Origin: Phenylobacterium sp. SCN 70-31
GTDB taxonomy: Bacteria > Pseudomonadota > Alphaproteobacteria > Caulobacterales > Caulobacteraceae
Direction: 5' to 3'
Assembly (NCBI RefSeq): GCF_001724605.1
Contig: NZ_MEEX01000012.1
Location: 1-64,000 of the forward strand
DNA: 64,000 nucleotides
The notes under the pieces were generated by a model. That model did no database searches. It saw only the letters and a program-made list of their open reading frames with translations, and was not told the DNA's origin. A program made the position numbers and the translations under genes. Shown here one piece after another: positions 16,470 to 25,720 of the stretch; the first letter of the stretch is position 1; each line of letters starts with the position of its first letter.

Positions 16470-19226
16470 CTACTTCTCCATCAGCGTCCACACCCCGTCC
16501 CAGCCCGCGTCCGGCGGCGCCTCGGCCAACACCTGGCAACGCTCCAGGTAGATCGCCGAGGGCCGGTCCCCCGGGTCCAGCTCCAGGGCCGCCCCGAACG
16601 CCCGCGCGGCGCCCTCGAAGTCCCGCGCCCGGTAGGCCGTCAGCCCTTCGCCGAACACCTTCAGCAACCCCGGCAACGCCGCTTCGCCGGCGCGGTAGCC
16701 GAGGGACTCGTAGACCGCCACCGGCCGGTCCTTGCCCTTCACCCGGATCAGGTCGATCTCGCGCAGCGTGGCGGGGCGCTTCAGGTCCCGGACGGTCATT
16801 TCGGAAAGCAGGACCTTCGCCCCGTACTGCTTGGTCACGCCCTCAAGCCGCGAGGCCAGGTTCACCGTATCGCCGATGGCCGTGTACTCCATCCGCCGCT
16901 CCGAGCCGATGTTGCCGATGACCGTGGGGCCGGTCGAGAAGCCGATCCCGATGTCCAGCGGCTCCTGGCCCGCCGCCATGCGTCGAGCGTTCAGCACGGC
17001 CAGCCGGGCCATCATGTCGTCGGCGGTCGACAGCGCGTTGTCGGCGTCGTTCGGCCCCACGAACGGCGAACCGAACAGGGCCATGATCCCGTCGCCCATA
17101 TACTTGTCGAGGATGCCGTCGTGCTGGAAGATCACCTCGACCATCTCGGTGAAGTAGGCGTTCAGGAGCTGCACGGTCTCACGCGGGCCCAGCGCCTCGG
17201 CGATGGCGGTGAAGCGGCGGACGTCCGAGAACATCACCGTCACCTTCTGCTCCTTGCCCCCCAGTTCGGCCTCGCCCGCCGAGAGGAGCTGGTCGGCCAC
17301 CTCCTTCGACATGTAGCGGCTCATGGTCGAGCGGACCCGCTTCTCCTCGGTGATGTCCTCCAGGACCAGCATCGAGCCGATCCGCTGCTCGGTGGCGTCG
17401 ATCAGCGGCATGGCCGTCAGGTTCACCGAGGCCCTGGCGCCCGACCACTGGGCCAGCTCGGCGTCGACCGCGAGCACGGTCTCGCCCGTGGCCTGGGTCC
17501 GGGCCAGGCCGTCCAGCACCCAGGGGTTGGCTGCGAACAGCTCGCCCGAGGCCCGGCCCACCAGCGCCTCGCGGTTCTGGTCCAGCAGGGTCGTCGCCGC
17601 ATCGTTCGCCGTCACGATCCGCCCCTCGGCGTCGAGGGTGACGATGGCGTTCGACGTGCTCTTCAGGATCGCCTCGTTGTAGTTCTTCATCGACAGCACG
17701 TCGTCGAAGAGCTTGGCGTTCTCCAGGCTGACCGCAATCTGGGCCGCGAAGGCCTTCAGCCGCGACTCGTCACGGGCCGTGAAGATCCCGTCCTTCTTGT
17801 TCAGGGCCTGGACCACCCCGATGCGGGCGCCCGCCTTGTTGGTGATGGGCACGCACAGGATCGAGCGGGTGCGGAAGCCGGTGCGCGTATCCACCTCGCG
17901 GTTGAAGCGCGGATCCTCGTAGGCGTCGGCGATGTTCTCGATCCGCCCCGTGGTGAAGACGGCGCCGGCGATGCCGCGGTCGGTGGGCACATGGATGCCG
18001 CGCGTCTCGACCCCGTCGGCGTAGACGGTGAACAGCTCGTCGGCCTTCTCGTCGTAGACGAACAGGCTGGCGCGCTCGGCGGCGAGCAGGCCGGTCGTCG
18101 CCTGCATGATGCGCGCGATCAGCACCTCCAGCACCAGTTCGCCGGCGAGATCCTGGGTCACCTCCAGGATCTGCTGCTCCTCGCGCAGCGAGGCGAGCAT
18201 CAGGGCGAAGCCGCGGTTGATCTCGGCGTATTCGTCGGCGGTCAGCACCTCGACCCGGGCCTCGTCCAGCCGGCCGCGCTCCACCTGGCGGATCGCGTCC
18301 ACCAGTCGCCCGGCCGAGCGCGAGACGTCGGTGGAGGTCAGGATCGCCATCGACACCGCGCCCAGGATGCAGACGGCCACCACCGCGGCGCTCCACAGAT
18401 TGAGCGCGAACAGGTCGGCGTCGGGCACCGCGAAACCGTAGCCCGAGATCATCCGGTCGAACTTGTAGAGGAACGATCCCGCACTGAAGATCAGCGGCAG
18501 GGCGCAGACGAAAATGGCCAGGAACAACAGCTTGCTGCGCAACGGCACGGCGATGAGGTCCGCCTGCTGCTCGGGCGGTATCGGCCCGCCCAGCGCCCGG
18601 GCCAACCTCTGGATCACCGGCTCGACCGTGCGCCCGACGGCGAAGTACTCGAAGATCGCGTGGGCGGGCGAGGCGAAGACCAGGATCAGAACCGCCAGCC
18701 CGACGAACTGCCACATGGCGATGCCGCCGTGGAAGTAGGTGTTAATGGTGTAGATGGCGGCGCAGAGCGACAGTGTCGCCATCGGTCCGTGCAGCAGGGT
18801 CACCCGCACGGCCGACATCTGGGGCAGATTCAGCGCGCGGACAGCCGCCTCGGCCAGCGCCGTATCGGACGGTCGCTCACCCCGATCAAGGGCGCTCAGC
18901 ACGGGCCCCAGGGGCTTCAGATGGCTGCGGATCACCAGGACGTCGATCGAGGTGAAGAACGCCGTGGCCGCCGGCACGCAGGCCCAGAACAGCAGCCATT
19001 GGCGCGGCGTGAACTCCAGCCCCAGCAGGCCCAGCCCCATCGAGACGGTGACCGCCGTGACCGTGGCCAGCAGGTAGATGGTGATGAGACGCCAGAACAG
19101 CGCGCGGCCAGAATCGGCGGCCGGCGGCGCCGCGGCTCCGGGAGAAACCCCAGGCGCGAACTGAGGCTTGATCTGGGGCGCGAGCTGCGACCCGACCTGA
19201 TGGACGTGCGAGGTCTGGGTGCTCAC
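16470..19226 (-). CDS. Membrane adenylate/guanylate cyclase with HAMP, GAF and PAS domains
   Basis: The 918-residue class III nucleotide cyclase has about six membrane helices (between 43 and 290), a HAMP-like segment (about 295-345) and a GAF domain (about 365-510, ERASLFVYDEKADELF). A PAS domain follows (about 520-640), then a cyclase domain with VMFSDVRRFT (first metal Asp), DKYMGDGIMALF (ATP-type Lys and second metal Asp) and AIGDTVNLASRLEG. A TPR-like tail reads FEGAARAFGAALELDPG. It probably makes cAMP in response to a membrane or GAF ligand. The GTG at 19226 was chosen: it has GGGAG five bases upstream, and the longer frame upstream looks non-coding. Confidence 0.9.
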   Translation of the reverse strand: MSTQTSHVHQVGSQLAPQIKPQFAPGVSPGAAAPPAADSGRALFWRLITIYLLATVTAVTVSMGLGLLGLEFTPRQWLLFWACVPAATAFFTSIDVLVIRSHLKPLGPVLSALDRGERPSDTALAEAAVRALNLPQMSAVRVTLLHGPMATLSLCAAIYTINTYFHGGIAMWQFVGLAVLILVFASPAHAIFEYFAVGRTVEPVIQRLARALGGPIPPEQQADLIAVPLRSKLLFLAIFVCALPLIFSAGSFLYKFDRMISGYGFAVPDADLFALNLWSAAVVAVCILGAVSMAILTSTDVSRSAGRLVDAIRQVERGRLDEARVEVLTADEYAEINRGFALMLASLREEQQILEVTQDLAGELVLEVLIARIMQATTGLLAAERASLFVYDEKADELFTVYADGVETRGIHVPTDRGIAGAVFTTGRIENIADAYEDPRFNREVDTRTGFRTRSILCVPITNKAGARIGVVQALNKKDGIFTARDESRLKAFAAQIAVSLENAKLFDDVLSMKNYNEAILKSTSNAIVTLDAEGRIVTANDAATTLLDQNREALVGRASGELFAANPWVLDGLARTQATGETVLAVDAELAQWSGARASVNLTAMPLIDATEQRIGSMLVLEDITEEKRVRSTMSRYMSKEVADQLLSAGEAELGGKEQKVTVMFSDVRRFTAIAEALGPRETVQLLNAYFTEMVEVIFQHDGILDKYMGDGIMALFGSPFVGPNDADNALSTADDMMARLAVLNARRMAAGQEPLDIGIGFSTGPTVIGNIGSERRMEYTAIGDTVNLASRLEGVTKQYGAKVLLSEMTVRDLKRPATLREIDLIRVKGKDRPVAVYESLGYRAGEAALPGLLKVFGEGLTAYRARDFEGAARAFGAALELDPGDRPSAIYLERCQVLAEAPPDAGWDGVWTLMEK

Positions 19227-19417
19227 GCGGGCTCCCGGCTGTGCGCGACCGTCCGACGATCCATGACCCAGCCCTAACCGACGCTCCCCGAACAGTATTC
19301 TAACGCCCGTTCGACGCCGCGCACAGACCCGGGGCTCGCCTTCACGTCCACGACATGGTTGAGTGTCCTTCGGGGAACACAAAGACTGCAACCAACGCCC
19401 GCGCCGGAGTCCCCGCC

Positions 19418-19795
19418 ATGCCGCCATTCCGCATCCCCGCCGCAGGCGTCGCCACCCTTCTGGCCCTGGCGTCCACGGGGGCGGAGGCGACTCCGTCTCA
19501 GACAGCCGAACAGGCTGTGACCCACCAGGTTCTGGCCCAGGCGGTGCGCGCCCGGCCAGCACCCGAGGTCCGAATCTCGTACTCCCCCGAAGCGGCCGAG
19601 GCCCTGGCCCTGCGCCGCGCGGGGCTCGCCAAGACCTCGGTGGATCGTCGCCTGAGGGACGAGGACATGACGGGATCGCTGGGTTTCCTGTGCGGTCTCC
19701 AGTCCGGCGCCGACCGGGGCGGGGCCGCCGCAGCGCGCGGCGTCGATCCCCACGGCCGCTTCCTGGGCGCCAAGCTCAGCCTGTCGTTCCGCTGA
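19418..19795 (+). CDS. Small exported protein of unknown function
   Basis: The 125-residue protein has a signal peptide (about residues 1-24, ending STGAEA). The mature part has no recognised domain; the visible features are a segment EDMTGSLGFLCGLQSG and a basic, barrel-like ending GRFLGAKLSLSFR. GGAG stands just upstream of the ATG. It is divergent from the cyclase gene and converges with the gene at 19812. Confidence 0.65.
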   Translation: MPPFRIPAAGVATLLALASTGAEATPSQTAEQAVTHQVLAQAVRARPAPEVRISYSPEAAEALALRRAGLAKTSVDRRLRDEDMTGSLGFLCGLQSGADRGGAAAARGVDPHGRFLGAKLSLSFR

Positions 19796-19811
19796 ACGAG
19801 CCCACGGACGG

Positions 19812-20564
19812 CTACCGCACGGCAAGGGTCAGGGGCGTCCCGTGGCCCCGCACCAGCCTGCGGAGCAGCACCGACACGGGACCGGCCGGAACGGGCGTGA
19901 CCACATACTGCCGACCCGTCCCGCCGGTGTAGCTCGTGCGGTCCGCCCCGATCAGGCCGATGCGCAACACCTCGCCGGTGTCCTCGCGCACCGCGAACGT
20001 TTCGGGATAGTCCACGTTGAAGTCGGCCAGGGTGATGCGCACCCGTCCCCCCGCCGGCCGCCGGCCCCAGGTGCGCACGGCGTTCGACAGGCTCGACGCC
20101 ACGACCGCCCGCATCTCGGCCTTCAGCGGCGTCTCGGGATCGAACCGCGGCGTGCAGTCGGTCGGCAGGTCCACGCGCAATTTCCGGGAAGCCCCGCCGT
20201 AGACGCGCCGGCGCTCGCGTTCGAACCCGGGCTCGCCGCGCAGCCGCTCGGCGTTGTAGCCGGATCGCTGGACCACGACGGCCCCGGCGCCGCGCTCGGC
20301 GACGGCGTAGGCGTCGGCCCAGTGCAGCACGCGGGGCACCGATCGCACGTCCTCGCTCCAGGCGTAGGTCATTCGCCCGTCGGTGCGGATGTCGAAGGTG
20401 GCGGTCTGCCCCAGCCGCGCATAGGGATCGCCCCACCAGATCCGGCTGAAGCAGACGTGGCGCTTCAGGGCCTCGGCGACCTGGGCGTCGGCCAGTTCGG
20501 CCCGGGCGGCTCCGCCCGCCGCCAGGACAGACAGCGCCGCCGCGATCGCCGGAACGCGGCGCAT
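19812..20564 (-). CDS. Exported protein of unknown function
   Basis: The 250-residue protein has a signal peptide ending near GGAARA (about residue 24). The mature part contains RHVCFSRIWWGDPYARLG and RKLRVDLPTDCTPRFDPE, with two cysteines that could pair. No family was recognised. It starts 10 bp after the PII gene stop on the same strand, so it is probably in one transcript with that gene and the methyltransferase further upstream. Confidence 0.7.
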   Translation of the reverse strand: MRRVPAIAAALSVLAAGGAARAELADAQVAEALKRHVCFSRIWWGDPYARLGQTATFDIRTDGRMTYAWSEDVRSVPRVLHWADAYAVAERGAGAVVVQRSGYNAERLRGEPGFERERRRVYGGASRKLRVDLPTDCTPRFDPETPLKAEMRAVVASSLSNAVRTWGRRPAGGRVRITLADFNVDYPETFAVREDTGEVLRIGLIGADRTSYTGGTGRQYVVTPVPAGPVSVLLRRLVRGHGTPLTLAVR

Positions 20565-20574
20565 GGCTCGCAGA

Positions 20575-20919
20575 TCAGCCGGCGATGGCCGCGGCGCCCT
20601 GTTCGCCGGTGCGGATACGCAACGCATGCTCCAGGTCGAGGACGAAGATCTTTCCGTCGCCGATCTTGCTGGTGTTGGCCGTCGCCTGGATCGCCTCGAC
20701 CACCGCCTCGGCGATATCGGCGGGGACGGCGATCTCCAGCTTCACCTTGGGCAGCAGCTTCACCTCGTACTCCGCCCCGCGGTAGACCTCGGTCTTGCCC
20801 CGCTGTCGGCCATAGCCCCTCACCTCCGTGACCGTGAGGCCGGACGCGCCGGCTTCCGTGACGGCGTCGAGCACCGCATCCAGGCGGCTGGGCTTGATGA
20901 CCGCGATGATCATTTTCAT
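20575..20919 (-). CDS. glnK: PII nitrogen-regulatory protein (GlnK/GlnB)
   Basis: The 114-residue protein is the full length for PII. The T-loop GYGRQRGKTEVYRGAEY keeps the Tyr that is uridylylated in proteobacteria, followed by PKVKLEIAV and the C-terminal signature GKIFVLDLEHALRIRTGE. PII proteins bind ATP/ADP and 2-oxoglutarate and control glutamine synthetase, NtrB and the ammonium channel AmtB. No amtB, glnA or ntr gene is nearby: the neighbours are a methyltransferase and an unknown exported protein, which is unusual for glnK. Confidence 0.93.
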   Translation of the reverse strand: MKMIIAVIKPSRLDAVLDAVTEAGASGLTVTEVRGYGRQRGKTEVYRGAEYEVKLLPKVKLEIAVPADIAEAVVEAIQATANTSKIGDGKIFVLDLEHALRIRTGEQGAAAIAG

Positions 20920-20959
20920 GTGCGCGGAGGCTCCTGCTCGAACTGGCTCGGGACCACAG

Positions 20960-21751
20960 CTAAGACCTTAGGCGCGACGGCGCCAAGCGCTCTCGACGCG
21001 ACGGCTGGTCGGGTGTCCTCGAAACGGGCGCCGCGGCCGGCGACGGCGCGAGCGCGGGGCGGGCTGCGCGCACCCGCGCCCGCGTGCCCTTCGGCTTGAC
21101 GGCGAAGGTCTGTTTCACGGCTTCCATGAGCAGGAGGCCTGCGAAACCGGGCCAGAGCCGCGAGCCGGCCTGCTCGAAGCCTTCGGCCCATCCCGCCATC
21201 CAGCCGACGGGTGGGACATACAGAGCCCGGGTCCAGCCCGCGGGCTCCAGCTCGGCCTCGCGCAGCAGTTCGGCGAGCTGGCTTCGCGTGTAGGGGCGAC
21301 CATGGCCGAAGGGGGTCTTCTCGGTGTTGGCCCAGAGCCCGTTGCGCGACGCCACGGTGACGATCACCCGGCCGGTCGGCGCCAGCACGCGCCACACCTC
21401 CCGCAGGAAGGCCACGGGGTCGTGGCTCTCCTCGAGGCTGTGGACCACCACGATGCGGTCGAACAGGGCGTTCTGGAACGGCAGCCCGTCCTCGGGCGTC
21501 AGGGTCGCCAGGTTGCGGGCCTCGCCGCCGGGCCAGACCTCTACGCCCTGCTGGGCCGGCATGGCCGCCACCACCCGGCGGGCGCGATCCCGCAAGGGTG
21601 CGACGAACGGCGTCGCATAGCCCACGGCCAGGACGTCGAGACCGGCGGCGTCGCCCCACGCCTCCTCGAGCTTGCGCGAGACCATGGCGCGCGCAGCCCG
21701 GCCCAGGTCCGAGGCGTAGAACCGGCGAAGGTCGAGCACGTCGCGCCGCAT
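20960..21751 (-). CDS. Class I SAM-dependent methyltransferase
   Basis: The protein has 263 residues. The methyltransferase core includes LDVLAVGYATPFVAPL (SAM-binding glycine region, degenerate), DRIVVVHSLEESHDP and FLREVWRVLAPTGRVIVTV. The last 50 residues are Ala/Pro/Arg-rich and probably disordered. Homologues commonly lie divergent from the glyoxalase II gene in alphaproteobacteria, as here (gloB at 21898). The substrate is unknown. Confidence 0.8.
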   Translation of the reverse strand: MRRDVLDLRRFYASDLGRAARAMVSRKLEEAWGDAAGLDVLAVGYATPFVAPLRDRARRVVAAMPAQQGVEVWPGGEARNLATLTPEDGLPFQNALFDRIVVVHSLEESHDPVAFLREVWRVLAPTGRVIVTVASRNGLWANTEKTPFGHGRPYTRSQLAELLREAELEPAGWTRALYVPPVGWMAGWAEGFEQAGSRLWPGFAGLLLMEAVKQTFAVKPKGTRARVRAARPALAPSPAAAPVSRTPDQPSRRERLAPSRLRS

Positions 21752-21787
21752 GCCCCTGGCTAGCGCCGATCCGCGTCCCGTGAAAGC

Positions 21788-21832
21788 CGCGCGTGACGGG
21801 CGCGCGTGACGGGCGCGCGTGACGGGCGCGCG
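21788..21832. repeat. Tandem repeat, 13-bp unit, about 3.5 copies
   Basis: Three exact copies of CGCGCGTGACGGG (21788-21800, 21801-21813, 21814-21826) plus a partial fourth lie in the divergent intergenic region between the methyltransferase and gloB. The array lies close to both start codons, so copy-number change could alter promoter spacing. Confidence 0.9.
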
Positions 21833-21897
21833 CCGCCTCGGGTCGACGCGAGGCCGCAGGGAGCCTAAATCGGAGAGGCGCCGTCCGGAGACCCGCC

Positions 21898-22659
21898 ATG
21901 CCGCTGACCGTCCACCAGTTCCCCTGCCTTTCGGACAACTACGGCTTCCTCGTCCGCGACGAGGCGTCGGGCCGCACCGCCTGCATCGACACGCCCGAGA
22001 CAGCCGCCGTCCTGCGGGAGCTGGAGACGCTGGGCTGGGAGCTGGACTTCATCTTCAACACCCACTGGCACCCCGACCACGCCGGCGGCAACGCCGACAT
22101 CAAGGCGGTCACCGGCTGTACGATCGTCGGCCCCGCCGAGGTCACCCGCATCGCCCCCCTCGATCGCGAAGTCGGCGGCGGCGACAGGGTGGCGCTGGGC
22201 GATACGACCTTCGAGGTGATCGAGAGCGGGGGCCACACGCTGGGCCACATCGCCTTCTACGATCCCGCCGATCGCGTCGCCTTCGTCGGCGACACGCTGT
22301 TCGCTCTCGGCTGCGGGCGCCTGTTCGAGGGCACGGCCGAACAGATGTGGGACAGCCTGCAACGACTGGCGTCCCTGCCGGACGACACCACCGTCTACTG
22401 CGCGCACGAATACACCGCGTCCAACGCACGCTTCGCGCTGTCGGTGGACGACGACCCCGCGCTCAGGGATCGCGCCGCGGCGGTGTTCGCCGCCCGCGAG
22501 CGCGGCGACTGGACCGTGCCCACGACGATCGGCCTCGAGAAGGCCACCAATCCCTTCCTGCGCGCCCCGCTGCTGGCGGAACGCGTGAACGCCGCCGGAC
22601 AGCCCGACGCCCAGGCCTTCGCCGCGGTCCGCGCCGCCAAGGACAGCTTCAAGGGCTGA
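21898..22659 (+). CDS. gloB: Hydroxyacylglutathione hydrolase (glyoxalase II)
   Basis: This is a 253-residue metallo-beta-lactamase fold enzyme. FNTHWHPDHAGGN carries the HxHxDH metal site. ESGGHTLGHIAFY, FVGDTLFALGCGRLFEG and VYCAHEYTASNARFA supply the remaining metal ligands and the glutathione-binding surface. The C-terminal helical domain includes NPFLRAP. It hydrolyses S-lactoylglutathione to lactate and glutathione in methylglyoxal detoxification. Confidence 0.95.
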   Translation: MPLTVHQFPCLSDNYGFLVRDEASGRTACIDTPETAAVLRELETLGWELDFIFNTHWHPDHAGGNADIKAVTGCTIVGPAEVTRIAPLDREVGGGDRVALGDTTFEVIESGGHTLGHIAFYDPADRVAFVGDTLFALGCGRLFEGTAEQMWDSLQRLASLPDDTTVYCAHEYTASNARFALSVDDDPALRDRAAAVFAARERGDWTVPTTIGLEKATNPFLRAPLLAERVNAAGQPDAQAFAAVRAAKDSFKG

Positions 22660-22692
22660 CCTTCCCGGGCCGGCTTCGCGGGAAAGGAAGGC

Positions 22693-23463
22693 TCAGTCCG
22701 CCGTGCGGATGGCCTTCGCGACCCGGTCCGAAGAGGGACGCCCGGCAAGACCGTGGCCCGGCGACACGACGATCGTCAGCACACCGTCGGCCAGCGACGC
22801 GGAGGGCCTTCGCCCCTCGGAGAAACGTACGCTGTCGACCTGCCCCAGAGCGTCGCGATCGCGGCCCGCGAGCCGCACGAAGGCCAGGCTGACCACCATC
22901 GCCGCGTCGGCGATCAGCGCGGCGGACGCCGGCGTCGCCTCGGCCTCGAACACCACCTGACGCCGCGCCGCACGCCCCGAGCGCACGCTGGCCTGGAGCA
23001 TCCGCTCGCTGAGCGCCTGCGGACTGAGCCCGCCCAGGCGCAGCGGAACGCCACCGCCGGCCAGCGACACGGGTTCGCCGGCCGGCCGCTGGCGACTGAA
23101 CAGGGTGACGCCGCCCAGCCGCGTCGCCCGCAGCATGGGCTCGCCCAGGTCGTTCTTGTAGATGACGTCGCCGCGCGGCGCGGGGCTGGGGCTGAGCACC
23201 CAGACCTCGGGACTGTCCTCGAACTTCAGCATCGGCGCCGGCTGCGTGCGGTCCAGCACGAAGACGCGGCCGTCCTGGGCGACGAATCGCGCGATGGGCG
23301 GCGCCGAGATTTCGGCGGAGCGGCCGCGGGAAAGGCTGTCCCGCAGCTTGTCGGCGGGACCGGCGAGCGCGGCCGCGCCCGGGAACAGGGTGGCCGACAG
23401 GGCGGCGGCGCCGGCCAGCGCCGCGCAGATCACCCTCCTCGACGCCTTGGGTCCGCCTGTCAT
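22693..23463 (-). CDS. Exported protein, DUF4908-like
   Basis: The 256-residue protein has an N-terminal signal (about residues 1-35). The mature region contains GRVFVLDRTQPAPMLKFED, GDVIYKNDLGEPMLRATRLGG and RQVVFEAEATPASAALIADA. The arrangement resembles the DUF4908 family found in Caulobacterales, recalled from memory and not checked. It lies 82 bp downstream of phaB on the same strand. It has no known role and no evident link to storage polymer other than position. Confidence 0.65.
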   Translation of the reverse strand: MTGGPKASRRVICAALAGAAALSATLFPGAAALAGPADKLRDSLSRGRSAEISAPPIARFVAQDGRVFVLDRTQPAPMLKFEDSPEVWVLSPSPAPRGDVIYKNDLGEPMLRATRLGGVTLFSRQRPAGEPVSLAGGGVPLRLGGLSPQALSERMLQASVRSGRAARRQVVFEAEATPASAALIADAAMVVSLAFVRLAGRDRDALGQVDSVRFSEGRRPSASLADGVLTIVVSPGHGLAGRPSSDRVAKAIRTAD

Positions 23464-23545
23464 GCCAAGCTAGGGGATGCCTCGGGATCGGGGCGCTTTT
23501 TGGACGCCCGCCGGGTGACTTCTGGCCGACGGAACAGCCGGCCGC

Positions 23546-24271
23546 TCACCCGACCATGTACTGGCCACCGTTAAGCGCGAGTGTCGTGCCCGTCACATAG
23601 CCGGCGCGCTCGCCCGAGAGGAACGCCACCATGTCGGCGATCTCCTCGCCCTTGCCCAGGCGGCCCACCGGGATCTGGGCGATGATGCCTTCCAGCACCT
23701 TCTCGGGCACGGCCTGCACCATGTCGGTGTCGATGTATCCGGGCGCGATGCAGTTCACCGTCACGCCCTTGCGCGCGTTCTCCAGGGCCAACGCCTTGGT
23801 GAAGCCGATCATGCCGGCCTTGGCGGCGGAATAGTTCGTCTGGCCCATCTGGCCCTTCTGGCCGTTGATCGAGCTGATATTGACGACCCGGCCCCAGTTG
23901 CGTTCGCGCATGCCCTCGATCACCTGGCGGGTCATGTTGAACAGGCTGTCCATGTTCACCCGGATGACTTCGCTCCACTGTTCGGAGGTCATCTTGTGGA
24001 ACACGCCGTCGCGGGTGATGCCGGCGTTGTTCACCAGCACGTCGATGGGCCCGAGTTGCTTCTCCACCGCTTCGGCGGCGTGCTTGCAGTCGGCGAAGTT
24101 CCCGACGTTGCCCTTCACCACCATGATGCCGAGTTCCTTGGCGCAGGCTTCGGCGGCCGCGTCGTTCCCGGAATACCCGGCCGCCACCTGCATGCCGTCG
24201 GCCTTGAGCCGCTCGCAGATGGCGCGCCCGATGCCACGGGTCCCGCCCGTCACCAACGCAACCCTGGCCAT
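23546..24271 (-). CDS. phaB: Acetoacetyl-CoA reductase
   Basis: This 241-residue short-chain dehydrogenase has TGGTRGIGRAI (NADP site), NNAGITRD, a Ser in NISSINGQKGQMGQTNYSAAK, the YxxxK pair and PGYIDTDMV. The length and sequence fit PhaB, which reduces acetoacetyl-CoA to (R)-3-hydroxybutyryl-CoA for polyhydroxybutyrate. The ATG at 24271 has GGGAGAACGACGAA upstream. It follows phaA by 58 bp on the same strand; no phaC synthase gene is in the window. Confidence 0.95.
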   Translation of the reverse strand: MARVALVTGGTRGIGRAICERLKADGMQVAAGYSGNDAAAEACAKELGIMVVKGNVGNFADCKHAAEAVEKQLGPIDVLVNNAGITRDGVFHKMTSEQWSEVIRVNMDSLFNMTRQVIEGMRERNWGRVVNISSINGQKGQMGQTNYSAAKAGMIGFTKALALENARKGVTVNCIAPGYIDTDMVQAVPEKVLEGIIAQIPVGRLGKGEEIADMVAFLSGERAGYVTGTTLALNGGQYMVG

Positions 24272-24329
24272 TTCGTCGTTCTCCCTGAAGTCCCGGACCG
24301 ACGCCCGTTGATCGGGCGTCCGGCTGTTA

Positions 24330-25505
24330 TCAGACCTTTTCCACGCACATTGCGACACCCATGCCCCCGCCGACGCACAGGGTGGCGAGGCCCTTTTTCG
24401 CGTCCGAACGCTGCATCTCGTGCAGCAGGGTGGTCAGGATGCGCGCGCCGGAGGCGCCGATCGGATGCCCGATCGCGATGGCGCCGCCATTCACGTTCAC
24501 CTTGTCCGAATCGAGGCCCAGTTCCCGCACCACGCACAGCGCCTGGGCGGCGAAGGCCTCGTTCGATTCGATCAGATCCAGATCGCCGACCTTCCAGCCC
24601 GCCTTTTCCAGCGCCTTGCGGCTGGCGGGGATCGGGCCGGTGCCCATGATCTCGGGCTCGACGCCGGCGTGGGCCCAGGAGGCGATCCGCGCCAGGGGCT
24701 TCAGGCCGCGCTTCTTGGCCTCGTCGGCGCTCATCAGCACCAGGGCCACGGCGCCGTCGTTCAGGCCCGAGGCGTTGGCCGCCGTCACCGAGCCTTCCTT
24801 GCTGAACGCCGGCCGCAGGCCCGACATCGCCTCGATGGTCGCGCCGTGCCGGATGTACTCGTCCTGATCGACCACCGTGTCGCCCTTGCGGCCCTTGATG
24901 GTCACGGGCGCGATCTCGTCCTTGAAACGGCCCGCCTTCTGCGCCGCCTCGGCGCGGTTCTGCGAGGTGACGGCGAACCGGTCCTGGTCCTCGCGGGTGA
25001 TCTGCCAGCGCGCGGCGATGTTCTCGGCCGTCTGGCCCATGTGGTACCCGTGGAAGGCGTCCCACAGGCCGTCCTTGATCATGGTGTCGACCAGGGCCAG
25101 GTCGCCCATCTTCTGGCCGCCGCGCAGCTGCTGGGCGTGGGGCGACTGGCTCATGCTCTCCTGGCCGCCGGCGATGACGATCTCGGCCGAGCCGTCGAGG
25201 ATCTGCTGGGCCGCCAGCGCCACGGCGCGCAGACCCGATCCGCAGAGCTGGTTCAGGCTCCACGCCGGGCTCTCCACCGGGATGCCGGCGTTCACCGCCG
25301 CCTGCCGGGCCGGACCCTGACCGGCGCCGGCCTGCAGCACCTGGCCCATGATCACCTCGTCGACGTCGCCGGCCGCGATGCCGGCGCGCTCGACGGCGGC
25401 CTGGATGGCCACCTTGCCCAGTTCATGGGCGGGCAGGCTGGACAGCGCCCCGTTGAATGACCCCACCGGCGTACGTGCGGCGGAAACGATGACGATGTCG
25501 CTCAT
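24330..25505 (-). CDS. phaA: Acetyl-CoA acetyltransferase (beta-ketothiolase)
   Basis: The 391-residue thiolase carries the three catalytic regions: [11 protein letters not shown] (acyl-accepting Cys), [18 protein letters not shown] (His) and [15 protein letters not shown] (second Cys). It condenses two acetyl-CoA to acetoacetyl-CoA and supplies PhaB, whose gene follows. The start at 25505 was chosen for [15 protein letters not shown]. It is divergent from phaR with a 215-bp shared region. Confidence 0.95.
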   Translation of the reverse strand: MSDIVIVSAARTPVGSFNGALSSLPAHELGKVAIQAAVERAGIAAGDVDEVIMGQVLQAGAGQGPARQAAVNAGIPVESPAWSLNQLCGSGLRAVALAAQQILDGSAEIVIAGGQESMSQSPHAQQLRGGQKMGDLALVDTMIKDGLWDAFHGYHMGQTAENIAARWQITREDQDRFAVTSQNRAEAAQKAGRFKDEIAPVTIKGRKGDTVVDQDEYIRHGATIEAMSGLRPAFSKEGSVTAANASGLNDGAVALVLMSADEAKKRGLKPLARIASWAHAGVEPEIMGTGPIPASRKALEKAGWKVGDLDLIESNEAFAAQALCVVRELGLDSDKVNVNGGAIAIGHPIGASGARILTTLLHEMQRSDAKKGLATLCVGGGMGVAMCVEKV

Positions 25506-25667
25506 GACGAATTCCTGCGGCTGATCTCGTGCGGCCCTGTCTGCATCTATCAACGGCAGCCCCGTGCAGGGCAAGGGGGATGAGAACGGGAAGACGACGC
25601 GCAAGGACAGGGCAGGCGCCCGGCCCATCGCCCGATGTCATTTGCTTATGCGCTCGCATCCGCGATA

Positions 25668-25678
25668 CTGCGGTGCAG
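25668..25678. promoter_or_regulatory. Candidate PhaR operator
   Basis: CTGC-GGT-GCAG lies 42 bp before the phaR ATG in the phaA-phaR divergent region. It matches the CTGC-N3/4-GCAG motif I recall for PhaR of Paracoccus and Rhodobacter, which represses its own gene and the phasin gene. Only one copy was noticed here. Confidence 0.45.
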
Positions 25679-25720
25679 AAGGGCGGCCGAGTCATCGGCC
25701 TGCTGCGCAAAGGATTAGGG

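Noticed and set aside
22661..22684. Hairpin TTCCCG/CGGGAA between gloB and the DUF4908-like gene
   Set aside because: The stem is only six pairs with an 11-base loop and no T-run, so a terminator call is not supported.
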